Positions 50,460-58,521 of a stretch of DNA of 64,000 bases are shown in pieces. The DNA is from an uncultured Acidimicrobiales bacterium. Lineage in GTDB: Bacteria > Actinomycetota > Acidimicrobiia > Acidimicrobiales > SZUA-35. The DNA is taken from contig CALJSB010000018.1 in NCBI GenBank assembly GCA_937976305.1, positions 1 to 64,000 on the forward strand, in the 5' to 3' direction. Positions within the stretch are counted from its first letter, which is position 1, and every line of letters begins with the position of its first letter. The position numbers and the translations under genes were made by a program. Below the pieces are notes generated by a model. It worked only from the letters and a program-made list of their open reading frames with translations, ran no database searches and was not told the origin of the DNA.

Positions 50460-51176
50460 ATGACTGACATCGCCCAGGGCGAAGCTGAGGTTCATCGCGA
50501 ACCTGCTGTCCCCTGGGAGCACGATGCTGGGGTGTGGGCAGTCGTCGTTGCTGGCGGTGGAGGCACCCGGTTCGGTGGGCTCAAACAGTTTGCGCTCTTG
50601 GCCGGTCGCCCGATGATCGAGTGGTCTGTTTCAGCGCTCGCATGCCCTGACCGGTGCGTGGTTGTGGTGCCCGCCGATCATGTCGATGAGGTTGACATCG
50701 CCGGTGTGCGCGTTGTCGCCGGTGGCCAGACTCGCTCGGGTTCTGTCCGTGCTGGGCTGAATGCCTTGCCCGCTACTGCTGATCGTGTGCTGATACATGA
50801 TGGTGCCCGGCCGCTCATCACCCGAGAAGTGGTTGGCCGCGTGATTGCTGCACTCGACGATGCGGAAGGGGCGGTTCCGGTCGTGCCGGTCACCGACACC
50901 CTGCGAACCACGACCGGCGAGCCGGCCGATCGAACTGCGTTCGTTGCCGTGCAGACCCCGCAAGGGTTCTGGGTCGAATCAATTCGACAAGCACTGGGGA
51001 ACGACAGTGAAGCGACCGACGATGCAACGCTCGTGACCCGGTCCGGTGGTCGGGTCGTCCACGTCGACGGCGACGCATCGAACCTCAAGGTGACGGTGGC
51101 TGATGATCTCGCCATGGCTGAATCGGTGTTGCAGCATCGCGAATCGGCATCTACCGGAACAGCGAGCATGGCCTGA
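50460..51176 (+). CDS. ispD: 2-C-methyl-D-erythritol 4-phosphate cytidylyltransferase
   Basis: 238 residues. It couples CTP to MEP in the non-mevalonate isoprenoid pathway. The N-terminal CTP-binding loop is VVVAGGGGTRFGGLKQFALLAGRP, with VLIHDGARPLITREVV, the VPVTDTLR block and TPQGFWVESI. About 22 extra N-terminal residues precede the fold. Its stop overlaps the ispF ATG by one base (TGATG). In mycobacteria carD precedes ispD; here the upstream gene is a divergent Crp. Confidence 0.96.
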   Translation: MTDIAQGEAEVHREPAVPWEHDAGVWAVVVAGGGGTRFGGLKQFALLAGRPMIEWSVSALACPDRCVVVVPADHVDEVDIAGVRVVAGGQTRSGSVRAGLNALPATADRVLIHDGARPLITREVVGRVIAALDDAEGAVPVVPVTDTLRTTTGEPADRTAFVAVQTPQGFWVESIRQALGNDSEATDDATLVTRSGGRVVHVDGDASNLKVTVADDLAMAESVLQHRESASTGTASMA

Positions 51177-51670
51177 TGACAGACGACATTCGGATCGGGC
51201 AGGGCTTCGACGTCCATCCCTTCTCAGACGAGCCCAGTCGATTGCTGGTGCTTGGTGGCGTCGAGTTTCCCGGGGCAACTGGCCTTGCCGGCCATAGTGA
51301 CGCTGACGTGATCGCCCACGCGATCACTGATGCCGTCCTTGGAGCGGCTCAGCTCGGCGATATTGGTTCGTTCTTCCCTGACGGTGATGAGCACTACCGA
51401 GGTGCCGACAGCATCGAGTTGCTTGGCCAAGCCATGCGGTCGGTGGCAGAAGCCGGCTGGCGGGTGGTGAATGCCGACGTTTCGGTGATCGTTGATCAAC
51501 CAAAGCTTGCTCCGTATCGCGAGCAGATGCAGAACAACCTGGAGGCTGTGCTGATGGCTCCGGTGTCGATCAAGGGCAAGCGAACCGAGGGTGTCGTTGG
51601 GTTGGGAGGCGGCATCCAGGCCCATGCGGTTGCCCTGCTTCGCCGTGCTACGGAGAGCGAGACACCATGA
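51176..51670 (+). CDS. ispF: 2-C-methyl-D-erythritol 2,4-cyclodiphosphate synthase
   Basis: 164 residues. It converts CDP-ME-2-phosphate to MEcPP, releasing CMP. The zinc ligands are in GQGFDVHPFSD (D12, H14) and a later His in ITDAVLGAAQLGDIGSFFPDGD-type region; GHSDADVIAHAITDAVLG is the family signature. The C-terminal EGVVGLGGGIQAHAV also fits. The start overlaps ispD and the stop overlaps rlmB (ATGA). Confidence 0.97.
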   Translation: MTDDIRIGQGFDVHPFSDEPSRLLVLGGVEFPGATGLAGHSDADVIAHAITDAVLGAAQLGDIGSFFPDGDEHYRGADSIELLGQAMRSVAEAGWRVVNADVSVIVDQPKLAPYREQMQNNLEAVLMAPVSIKGKRTEGVVGLGGGIQAHAVALLRRATESETP

Positions 51671-52662
51671 GTCGGGCACCGAAGAAACGTTCGTCCAAGG
51701 GAAGTGGTGGCGCGGGCGGCCAGCGGCGGCAGAACAATGCTGGCGGGGGCGACAAGAGCCGCGCTGGCACAGGCCGAGGTCAAGCGACCGGCGGCCAGCA
51801 AAAGGGCCGCCAAAACCGGGACAGTGAGAACCGTGCCGGCCAGGGCCGAGGCGGTCAGAACCGCAGTAGTCAGAACCGGGGTGGCCAAAAGAATCGCAGC
51901 CGCGGGCTGGGTGGCGATCAAGTCGAAGGACGTCACGCCGTGCGGGAGCTGCTGCTGGCCGGCAAGCGTCGAGTCCGTGAAGTGGTAATGATCGACGATC
52001 TCGATCCAGCAGAGATCCTCGAGGACATCAGCGAACTCTGCTTCGAGACGAAGGTCACCCTTCGCGTGGTGACTCGCCGGCGCTTTGAGACCGAGGCCCT
52101 GACGCAATCGCACCAGGGAGTGTTTGCCCGGGCCCAGGAGTTGCCCGAACGCGATCTCGACGATCTCGTCACTGATTCGGCGTTCTTGTTGGTCCTTGAC
52201 GGCGTGACCGACCCGGGAAATCTCGGGGCCATGCTGCGGACCGCAGAATGTGCCGGAGTGACAGGCATCGTGTTGCCCCGTCACCGAGCGGTCCACATTT
52301 CGCCGACGGTGGCCAAGACCGCAGCCGGTGCGATCGAACATCTCCCGATGGCGTTGGTGGGCGGCATTCCGGCTGCGCTCCAGCGTTTGGAGAAGCTGGG
52401 TGTGCACACCGTTGGCCTCGATGCCGGTGGCGACACGTCGGTCTTCGAGATGGGCCCAGCACTGACGCAGCCGGTTGCTCTCGTTCTCGGTGCTGAGGGC
52501 GCTGGTTTGTCGAGACTGGTTCGCCAACGAGTCGAAACCGTCGCCTCTATTCCCATGGGAGGCCAACTCAACAGCCTCAATGTGGCAATGGCGAGTGCAA
52601 TTGCTTGTTTTGAGGTGGTTCGGCGCCGACAGGAACACAGGCATGACCGGGAGGTCTCATGA
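51667..52662 (+). CDS. rlmB: 23S rRNA (guanosine-2'-O-)-methyltransferase RlmB (SpoU family)
   Basis: 331 residues. Residues 1-80 are a disordered, basic Gly/Gln/Asn/Arg-rich tail (for example GQNRSSQNRGGQKNRSRG), longer than in most homologues and probably RNA-binding. The substrate-binding domain begins QVEGRHAVRELLLAGKRRV, and the SPOUT domain has motif 1 DPGNLGAMLRTAECAG, motif 2 ALVLGAEGAGLSRLV and motif 3 SIPMGGQLNSLNVAMASAI. It methylates G2251-type positions of 23S rRNA. In mycobacteria cysS sits between ispF and rlmB; it is missing here. Confidence 0.94.
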   Translation: MSRAPKKRSSKGSGGAGGQRRQNNAGGGDKSRAGTGRGQATGGQQKGRQNRDSENRAGQGRGGQNRSSQNRGGQKNRSRGLGGDQVEGRHAVRELLLAGKRRVREVVMIDDLDPAEILEDISELCFETKVTLRVVTRRRFETEALTQSHQGVFARAQELPERDLDDLVTDSAFLLVLDGVTDPGNLGAMLRTAECAGVTGIVLPRHRAVHISPTVAKTAAGAIEHLPMALVGGIPAALQRLEKLGVHTVGLDAGGDTSVFEMGPALTQPVALVLGAEGAGLSRLVRQRVETVASIPMGGQLNSLNVAMASAIACFEVVRRRQEHRHDREVS

Positions 52663-53810
52663 CAACCTATGTAGCTTGGGACGACGAGGAGTACCCGTGG
52701 CCCCCTCCTGACGGCTGGTATGTGGCCGGTGACGGGAAGTGGTGGCCTGAGGGGTATGGGCCTGGTCAGTCGCCGGTTGACAACGCGGTCACCGCCGACC
52801 CGCCAACAGTATTTGAGCCACCGTCACAGGGCGTTGCCCCTTCAGCACAGAGTGTTGTGCCACCGGCGCAGGGTGTTGCGCCACCGGCGCAGGGATTCGC
52901 AGCACCGGTGGCCGGTGTCACGCCACCTCCCGCGGCAACACCCCCGCCAGCGCAGGCCGCGCCGCAGATGGCCGACCCGGCCTACGCCGCGACCGCGGCG
53001 CCGCCCACGCAGAACATCGCTGGCGGGTCGCCTCCAAGCGGTGTCGCGCCTCCAGCGGGCTCGCCGCCTCCAACCGGTAGTTCGGACGGCTCGGGCTCAG
53101 GAAAGATTCTTGCGATCTTGGGCGGGTTGTTGCTCGTGGTCATCCTTGGCGTTGGTGGACTCATCGCACTCCTCAGAGGCGGCGACGACGACACTGCGTC
53201 AGCAACGACCACGGTGCCGGTAGCGACGCTGCCAGATGACACCGCAACTGATGCCACGACGGCCGATACCACCGCAGACACCACTGCCGAGACCACGGCA
53301 GACACGACGGCGGATACCACCGCTGAAACGGTGAGCGGGAGCGACCCCACCGGGAGCTTTGCGAACCCCTATGGCGTCGGTGAGCGTGTCGTTGTCTTCT
53401 ACGACGACTTCGAAACCAGTGAAGAGCGGACCTGGGTCATTGAGGTGCTGAGTTCGCCCGAAGACATCACGCAAGCCGTGGCCGACGAGAACCAGTTCAA
53501 CGACCCGCCACCCGACGGAAAGGTCTTTGGTGCTGTGCGGGTCCGGGTCACGTATCAGTCCGGCCCGGCTCCGGCTGACATCTTCGACCTGAACTTCAAT
53601 GCGGTTGGCCCCTCGGGCGTTGTCCTCAAGACGTTCGTCGAATCCTGTGGCGTGACCCCAGACGAACTGCCAACGTTCAGCGAACTCTTCCCGGGTGGAA
53701 GCGTCGAAGGCAACGTTTGCTGGGCGATGGATCCAGGCGACCTCGCCGACCTCACGATGCTCCTCGAGGTCATTTTCGTCGACGGTGAGATTTACATCGA
53801 TCTCAACTGA
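52659..53810 (+). CDS. Single-span membrane protein with DUF4352-like extracellular domain
   Basis: 383 residues, type II orientation likely. Residues 8-35 contain an aromatic DUF2510-like patch (WPPPDGWYVAGDGKWWPEGY), followed by a Pro/Ala/Gln-rich cytoplasmic stretch to about 148, one membrane helix (GKILAILGGLLLVVILGVGG) and a Thr/Asp-rich linker of TADTTAET repeats. Residues 235-383 form a beta-rich domain with two cysteines (VESCGVTPD, GNVCWAM) in the pattern of DUF4352/telokin-like domains. Function unknown; it overlaps rlmB by 4 bp. Confidence 0.72.
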   Translation: MTTYVAWDDEEYPWPPPDGWYVAGDGKWWPEGYGPGQSPVDNAVTADPPTVFEPPSQGVAPSAQSVVPPAQGVAPPAQGFAAPVAGVTPPPAATPPPAQAAPQMADPAYAATAAPPTQNIAGGSPPSGVAPPAGSPPPTGSSDGSGSGKILAILGGLLLVVILGVGGLIALLRGGDDDTASATTTVPVATLPDDTATDATTADTTADTTAETTADTTADTTAETVSGSDPTGSFANPYGVGERVVVFYDDFETSEERTWVIEVLSSPEDITQAVADENQFNDPPPDGKVFGAVRVRVTYQSGPAPADIFDLNFNAVGPSGVVLKTFVESCGVTPDELPTFSELFPGGSVEGNVCWAMDPGDLADLTMLLEVIFVDGEIYIDLN

Positions 53811-53901
53811 GATCGAGATCGTCACTTCCAAGATGAACCCTTACTGAGATGATTTTCCCGCGTTCCGGACTCGCGTTGAACAGCCTTTACACTGTCCAAG
53901 C

Positions 53902-53975
53902 GCCCGAATAGCTCAGTTGGCCAGAGCGCTGCTCTTGTAAAGCAGATGTCGTGGGTTCGAATCCCACTTCGGGCT
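53902..53975 (+). tRNA. tRNA-Thr (anticodon TGT)
   Basis: Cloverleaf with acceptor arms GCCCGAA/TTCGGGC, D-arm TAGCTCAGTTGGCC, anticodon stem CTGCT/AGCAG with loop CTTGTAA (TGT reads ACA, Thr) and T-arm GTGGGTTCGAATCCCAC. The CCA end is not encoded (the next bases are CCC), unlike the other tRNA-Thr in the window. Confidence 0.96.
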
Positions 53976-54036
53976 CCCGACGTGCCGAGTGGTACAAATG
54001 ATCTCGGTCAAGGACAGGAATCTTGGAGAAGCTGGC

Positions 54037-54645
54037 ATGACATCAGGAACACACGACACCGGCGGAGGGTTCGGTCGTTCCGCCGGAGCGAATCTTGCTC
54101 GCGGTATTGGGGTCATCGTGGTGGCGATCGCCATTGGCTTGCTGCTGATGAACCGCGGCCTCGGTGAGCGGGTCGAGGCCGCAGCGCCTGACGACGTCAC
54201 AACCACGACCGAAGCAGCCGACGACGAGAATCTCGTGACTGACGGCGACGAAGACGAGGCGGATGCGGGGAGCGAGGCCGACGACGAAGCGGACGATTCG
54301 ACCACCACCACGGCCGCTCCGGCTGCTGCTCGACCTGCCGCTGAGGTCACCGTGCTGGTGCTCAACGGCACAAATGGGCTGAAGGGTGTTGCTGGGCGAG
54401 GGACCGAGGTGATGACGGCTGCTGGCTATCTCACTGCGGCTCCGAAGAACGCCGACGTCGATGGTGCTTCCGTCATTCTCTACATGGAGGGCTTTGAGGC
54501 CGATGCTCGGGCCATCGCCACCGCTTTTGGTGTCGATCCCGACGCTGTCGTTCAACCCTTTGATGCTGCATCGTCGCCGATTGCCGACACCCAGGCCGCC
54601 AACGTCGTGGTTCGTATCGGCAACGACGGCGTGATTCTGGTCTGA
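54037..54645 (+). CDS. LytR C-terminal-domain protein, membrane anchored
   Basis: 202 residues from the ATG at 54037, which has CTTGGAGAAG upstream (track start 53989 is less likely). A short cytoplasmic N-terminus, one membrane helix (ARGIGVIVVAIAIGLLLM), an acidic and threonine-rich linker (DDENLVTDGDEDEADAG) and a C-terminal LytR_C domain (EVTVLVLNGTNGLKGVAGRGTEVMTAAGY). LytR_C domains accompany LCP ligases that attach wall polymers; here it stands alone. 61 bp after the tRNA. Confidence 0.85.
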   Translation: MTSGTHDTGGGFGRSAGANLARGIGVIVVAIAIGLLLMNRGLGERVEAAAPDDVTTTTEAADDENLVTDGDEDEADAGSEADDEADDSTTTTAAPAAARPAAEVTVLVLNGTNGLKGVAGRGTEVMTAAGYLTAAPKNADVDGASVILYMEGFEADARAIATAFGVDPDAVVQPFDAASSPIADTQAANVVVRIGNDGVILV

Positions 54646-54650
54646 CGCAC

Positions 54651-55649
54651 GTGCCCCGGCTCGTCGCCGTCTTTGACAAGTTTCGGGGCACCGCAGCCGC
54701 ACAAGAACTCGCGGCAATCGCAATCAACGAGGCGACCGCGCTCGGCTGGGATGCAACTGGCGTGCCGCTGGCCGATGGCGGCGAAGGTTCGCTCGACGTC
54801 CTCGGCGGCGCCAACAAGAAAACTGTGGTCACCGGCCCTGATGGCGATCCGGTCGAAGCCGAGTGGAGGCTCGAAGGCCAAACGGCGTTCATCGAAATGG
54901 CGGCCGCTTCTGGCCTGCTGCTTGCGGGTGGGGCCGAAGAGAACGACCCGCTGTCGGCCGACACGCTCGGCACCGGCGAGCTGATTGCGACCGCGGTCGA
55001 GCTCGGCGCCCGCACCGTGTATGTGTTCCTGGGTGGGTCCGCAACGACCGATGGCGGCTTCGGTGCGATTCGCGGTATGCCACCCCGAGCGCGGATGAAG
55101 GGAATCGAACTCATCGTTGCCTGCGATGTGAAGACTCGCTTTGCTGACGCAGCAACGGTTTTTGGACCACAGAAGGGCGCGACGCCAGCGCAGGTCAAGC
55201 TCCTGACGAGGCGGCTCGAACGACTTCAACAGATCTACCACGAGGAGTATGGCGTCGATGTCACCGAGCTTCCCGGCGCCGGGGCTGCTGGTGGCCTTGC
55301 CGGTGGGCTCGTGGCCATGGGTGGCTCGATCGAATCTGGCTTTGACGTGTTGGCCGAGCGGATGGGGCTCGATGAGCTCTTGCAAGACGCTGACCTCGTG
55401 GTCACCGGTGAAGGCAAACTCGACGCAACGTCGTTCCAAGGAAAGCTGGTTGGCGGCGTCTCGAGCTGGGCTGCTGGCGAGTCGGTGCCCGTCCTGGCGG
55501 TGGTGGGGGTCGATGATCGAGCAGAACCTCCAGATCACGTCGAGGTCATCTCGCTCACCGAGCGGTTTGGTCATGACGCGGCGATGTCGTCGCCAGTGCC
55601 GCTTGTTGGCGAAGTCCTCCGGGAACGCTTGGAGGGTTGGTCGAGCTAG
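54651..55649 (+). CDS. Glycerate kinase (GlxK family)
   Basis: 332 residues of the type II glycerate 2-kinase fold: VAVFDKFRGTAAAQELAAIAINEA, PLADGGEGSLDVL, the conserved MAAASGLLL and LSADTLGTGELIATAVELGAR, GGSATTDGGFGA, FGPQKGATPAQVKLL and VTGEGKLDATSFQGK. It phosphorylates glycerate to 2-phosphoglycerate. GTG start 5 bp after the LytR_C gene. The 3' end overlaps the opposing small membrane protein gene by 4 bp. Confidence 0.95.
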   Translation: MPRLVAVFDKFRGTAAAQELAAIAINEATALGWDATGVPLADGGEGSLDVLGGANKKTVVTGPDGDPVEAEWRLEGQTAFIEMAAASGLLLAGGAEENDPLSADTLGTGELIATAVELGARTVYVFLGGSATTDGGFGAIRGMPPRARMKGIELIVACDVKTRFADAATVFGPQKGATPAQVKLLTRRLERLQQIYHEEYGVDVTELPGAGAAGGLAGGLVAMGGSIESGFDVLAERMGLDELLQDADLVVTGEGKLDATSFQGKLVGGVSSWAAGESVPVLAVVGVDDRAEPPDHVEVISLTERFGHDAAMSSPVPLVGEVLRERLEGWSS

Positions 55650-55849
55650 GCCTTCATGCCTCGCGAGAGCTTGGCCACGGCGTAGACGATCGCAAGGACA
55701 ATGGCCGCGTAGAAGCCAAACTGGATCGCGCCCCACACCGCTCCGACAATCCAACGAACAACGAAGAATCCGACCAGAAGCGAGCCGGCGCCTACGACCA
55801 AAGCGGGTACCGGTGAGCCGCCTTCGACTGGTTCCAGGTTCGATGCCAT
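55646..55849 (-). CDS. Small membrane protein, 67 aa
   Basis: A hydrophobic protein with two helices, VPALVVGAGSLLVGFFVVRWIV and IQFGFYAAIVLAIVYAVAKL, and a basic C-terminal SRGMKA. I do not recognise a family. It converges on the glycerate kinase gene and is divergent from the peptidase gene. Confidence 0.6.
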   Translation of the reverse strand: MASNLEPVEGGSPVPALVVGAGSLLVGFFVVRWIVGAVWGAIQFGFYAAIVLAIVYAVAKLSRGMKA

Positions 55850-55901
55850 GGAAACGACGCTAACCGATATGGAGCATCGGGATCATTCGGTTGCTGGCGA
55901 C

Positions 55902-55907
55902 TAACTT
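55902..55907 (+). promoter_or_regulatory. -10 box for leaderless M3 peptidase gene
   Basis: TAACTT, 7 nt before the GTG at 55915. It argues for that start rather than the track's TTG at 55891. Confidence 0.45.
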
Positions 55908-55914
55908 CCCGAGT

Positions 55915-57750
55915 GTGTCTGTGACTGAAGATCTTCCCCGCTGGAGCGTTACCGATCTGCACGAGTCGATCGACTCGCGATCGTTTGTTGGAGCCATGGA
56001 GCAGCTCGGTGCCAACATCACTCGTCTCGTGAATCGTTTCGACTCCGGCAACGTCCGCAGTATTGAGTCTCGACCCGTGACAGAGGCCGACGGCGACCTG
56101 GCCGATGAGCTGATCAGCGGATACAACGATGCAGCAGCTGAGCTCGAGCTGCTGTTTTACTTCGCCTACTCATTCGTCTCGACGGACAGTCGTAACGATC
56201 AGGCGCAGGCGGCCTTGAGTGAGATCTCTGACCAACAGGCGAGGCTTGGCCCACTTGATGCCCGGTTGGCTGATTGGGTCGCAAGCCTTGGCGTCGCCGA
56301 ACTGGCAACGGTCAGTGAGCAGGTGGCCGATCATGTCGGGCCACTCGGTCGCCTCGCGGCGCGCACTGATCACCAGCTCACAGAACTCGAAGAGAACCTC
56401 GCCGCCGAGCTGCACATCACGGGCAGCGGTTCGTGGGGTCGACTGCAACGCGACGTCACCTCACAGTTGACGACTGGTGTCGCGATGCCGAATGGCGACA
56501 TCGAAACCATGTCGATGCCAGCGGTACGTGGGCTAGCGACAAGTGCTGACCCGGCGGTTCGTCGGGCCGCATTCGACGCTGAGTTGCAGGCATGGCCCAC
56601 CGTTGCCACGCCGGTCGCAGCAGCGATGAACTCGATCAAGGGCGAGGCCAACACGCTGAACCGTCGCCGAGCGTGGGATTCGCCACTCGATGTCTCGCTG
56701 TTTGGCAACGCCGTGAGCAGGCCAACATTCGATGCCATGCACGAGGCGGTCACCGACTCGTTGCCCGACTTCCACCGTTGGATGAAGATCAAGGCGAAGA
56801 TTCACGAGCAGGCTGGTGAGCCGTCGAACGGTGAGGGCCTTGCCTGGTGGGATCTCGTTGCACCCTTGCCCAACGCCGGACACGCAGTCTCATGGGACGA
56901 CGGCATCGCAACAGTGCGGAATGCCTTCAGCGAGTACAGCCCCCAGTTGGGTGGCCTTGTCGATCGAGCCCTCGATGAGCATTGGATCGATGCGCCACCG
57001 GCAGACGGGAAGACGGGAGGCGCGTTTTGTGCTCCGTTCCTCGACGGGCGATCGCTCATCTTGTTGAACTGGTCTGGATCGGCTGAATCGACCCAAACCA
57101 CCGCTCATGAGCTTGGTCACGCCTATCACAACACCACACTCGCCGGTCGCACGGCGCTCCAGCGCGACCTGCCGATGGCCCTCGCTGAAACGGCGAGCAT
57201 CTTTTGCGAGACCCTCGTGGTCGAGTCTGGGTTAACGCAGGTGTCAGGGGCCGAACGCCTGGCCCTGCTTGATGTCGACCTGCAAGGAGCAAACCAGGTT
57301 GTGGTCGACATCCGGTCGCGATTCCTCTTCGAGACGGAAGTCTTCGCTCGCCGCCAACGACGGGTGCTCGGTGCCGATGAGATGAACGACTTGATGAACG
57401 CATGCCAGCTCGAGGCCTACGGCGATGGGCTTGACCAGTCGACAGCGCATCCCTACATGTGGTTGTTGAAGCCCCACTACTACGGCAGCCACTTCTACAA
57501 CTGGCCCTACACGTATGGATTGCTGTTTGGCCTTGGTCTGTTCGCTCGGTATCAGGATGATCCCGATCGGTTCCGCTCGGGTTACGACGATCTGCTGTCG
57601 CGAGCGGGCATGGACAACGCCGAGACCCTCGGTCAATCGTTCGGCCTCGACGTCACCGACACCGCCTTCTGGGTGGCAAGCCTCGACGTATTGCGGGCCA
57701 GGATCGACGAGTACGAGCGCCTTGCTGGCGAGCTCGATCTGTTGCCGTAG
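55915..57750 (+). CDS. M3-family metallopeptidase (oligoendopeptidase F type)
   Basis: 611 residues from GTG 55915. Zinc site H398-E-L-G-H in TTAHELGHAYHNTTL, with the downstream Glu in PMALAETASIFCETLV as third ligand. Further M3B/PepF blocks are GGAFCAPFLDGRSLILLNWSG, RSRFLFETEVFARR and HPYMWLLKPHYYGSHFYNWPYTYGLLFG. It degrades short peptides in the cytoplasm. The first of two subfamily B repeat elements lies just behind the stop. Confidence 0.93.
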   Translation: MSVTEDLPRWSVTDLHESIDSRSFVGAMEQLGANITRLVNRFDSGNVRSIESRPVTEADGDLADELISGYNDAAAELELLFYFAYSFVSTDSRNDQAQAALSEISDQQARLGPLDARLADWVASLGVAELATVSEQVADHVGPLGRLAARTDHQLTELEENLAAELHITGSGSWGRLQRDVTSQLTTGVAMPNGDIETMSMPAVRGLATSADPAVRRAAFDAELQAWPTVATPVAAAMNSIKGEANTLNRRRAWDSPLDVSLFGNAVSRPTFDAMHEAVTDSLPDFHRWMKIKAKIHEQAGEPSNGEGLAWWDLVAPLPNAGHAVSWDDGIATVRNAFSEYSPQLGGLVDRALDEHWIDAPPADGKTGGAFCAPFLDGRSLILLNWSGSAESTQTTAHELGHAYHNTTLAGRTALQRDLPMALAETASIFCETLVVESGLTQVSGAERLALLDVDLQGANQVVVDIRSRFLFETEVFARRQRRVLGADEMNDLMNACQLEAYGDGLDQSTAHPYMWLLKPHYYGSHFYNWPYTYGLLFGLGLFARYQDDPDRFRSGYDDLLSRAGMDNAETLGQSFGLDVTDTAFWVASLDVLRARIDEYERLAGELDLLP

Positions 57751-57764
57751 CTTCTCCAAATCCC

Positions 57765-57809
57765 GAACTGGAGGCCGCTGCGCACGTTTCGGTGCCCTAC
57801 TGCCTCCAG
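57765..57809. repeat. 45-bp palindromic element, subfamily B, copy 1
   Basis: Runs from GAACTGGAG to CTCCAG in 45 bp, with core GCGCACGTTTCGGTGCCC. It is preceded by CTCCAAATCCC, a flank shared with copy 2 (CTCCAAAATTCC). Lies between the peptidase gene and the TetR operator. Confidence 0.85.
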
Positions 57810-57823
57810 AACGCAGGGCAGTA

Positions 57824-57841
57824 CTAGAGACGGCTCTCTAG
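57824..57841. promoter_or_regulatory. TetR operator
   Basis: Perfect dyad CTAGAGA-CGGC-TCTCTAG, with a third half site TCTCTA at 57850-57855, in the 79 bp between repeat B1 and the TetR gene. Best explained as the autoregulatory site of that protein. Confidence 0.7.
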
Positions 57842-57888
57842 ACAGTCATCTCTAATTGAAGTAGCTTCCCGGGCGAGGAGGCTTTCGG

Positions 57889-58521
57889 ATGAGTTCGGCA
57901 GCGCAAACGCGAGAACGGTTGATCCGGCAGGGGCGCATCGCCTTTGCTGCGAAGGGTCACGATCGCGTCAGCCTCCAGCGAGACGTGCTCGAGCCAGCAG
58001 GCGTCTCGACCGGCAGCTTCTACCACCAGTTCAAAGACAAGACCGAACTCCTCCTCGCGGTGCTGACCGACGGCGTCGCCAAGGGCCGCCTCATCGTTGA
58101 ACATTCGATGGAGACACGGTCAGACGCTCCACCGGTTGAACGTGTACGAGAGCGCATGGCGATCTGGCTCGAAACGGTCGAGGCAGGCGAAGACCTCTTT
58201 CGGATTCACCAACGAGAACGAACCAACGCGGACGAACGCGTTCGCCAACTCGTTGCCGAAGCTCGACGACAGAACTACGCCCCGCTTGCTGACCGTCTGG
58301 CCAGCGGCGGCCCGTGGCTGTCGGGTGATTTTGATTCTGACCGCGCCGCGCAACTCGTCACCGGCGTCATGAGCGCAGCCATCGCCGACTACCTCGAACT
58401 ACCCAAACGTCAACGAAAGCTGGAACGAGAGCACCTTGCGAAAGCAATGGCCGAGTTCATCGTTGGCGGCATTTCCGGCATGGCCGGGATGACCCACCAC
58501 TCAGGAGCGACAACCGCATGA
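57889..58521 (+). CDS. TetR-family repressor
   Basis: 210 residues. N-terminal HTH TRERLIRQGRIAFAAKGHDRVSLQRDVLEPAGVSTGSFYHQFKDKTELLLAVL, then an all-helical ligand domain. GAGGAGG lies 9 nt before the ATG. The stop overlaps the adaptor gene (ATGA), so it controls and is co-transcribed with the ABC module behind it; a dyad operator lies upstream. Probably senses a compound exported by that module. Confidence 0.93.
   Translation: MSSAAQTRERLIRQGRIAFAAKGHDRVSLQRDVLEPAGVSTGSFYHQFKDKTELLLAVLTDGVAKGRLIVEHSMETRSDAPPVERVRERMAIWLETVEAGEDLFRIHQRERTNADERVRQLVAEARRQNYAPLADRLASGGPWLSGDFDSDRAAQLVTGVMSAAIADYLELPKRQRKLEREHLAKAMAEFIVGGISGMAGMTHHSGATTA

Noticed and set aside
51496-52644. 382-aa minus-strand ORF
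   Set aside because: Antisense to rlmB and part of ispF; its Leu/Ala-rich part mirrors the low-complexity tail of RlmB.
54552-55754. 400-aa minus-strand ORF
   Set aside because: Antisense to glycerate kinase and the LytR_C gene; translation lacks any domain pattern.
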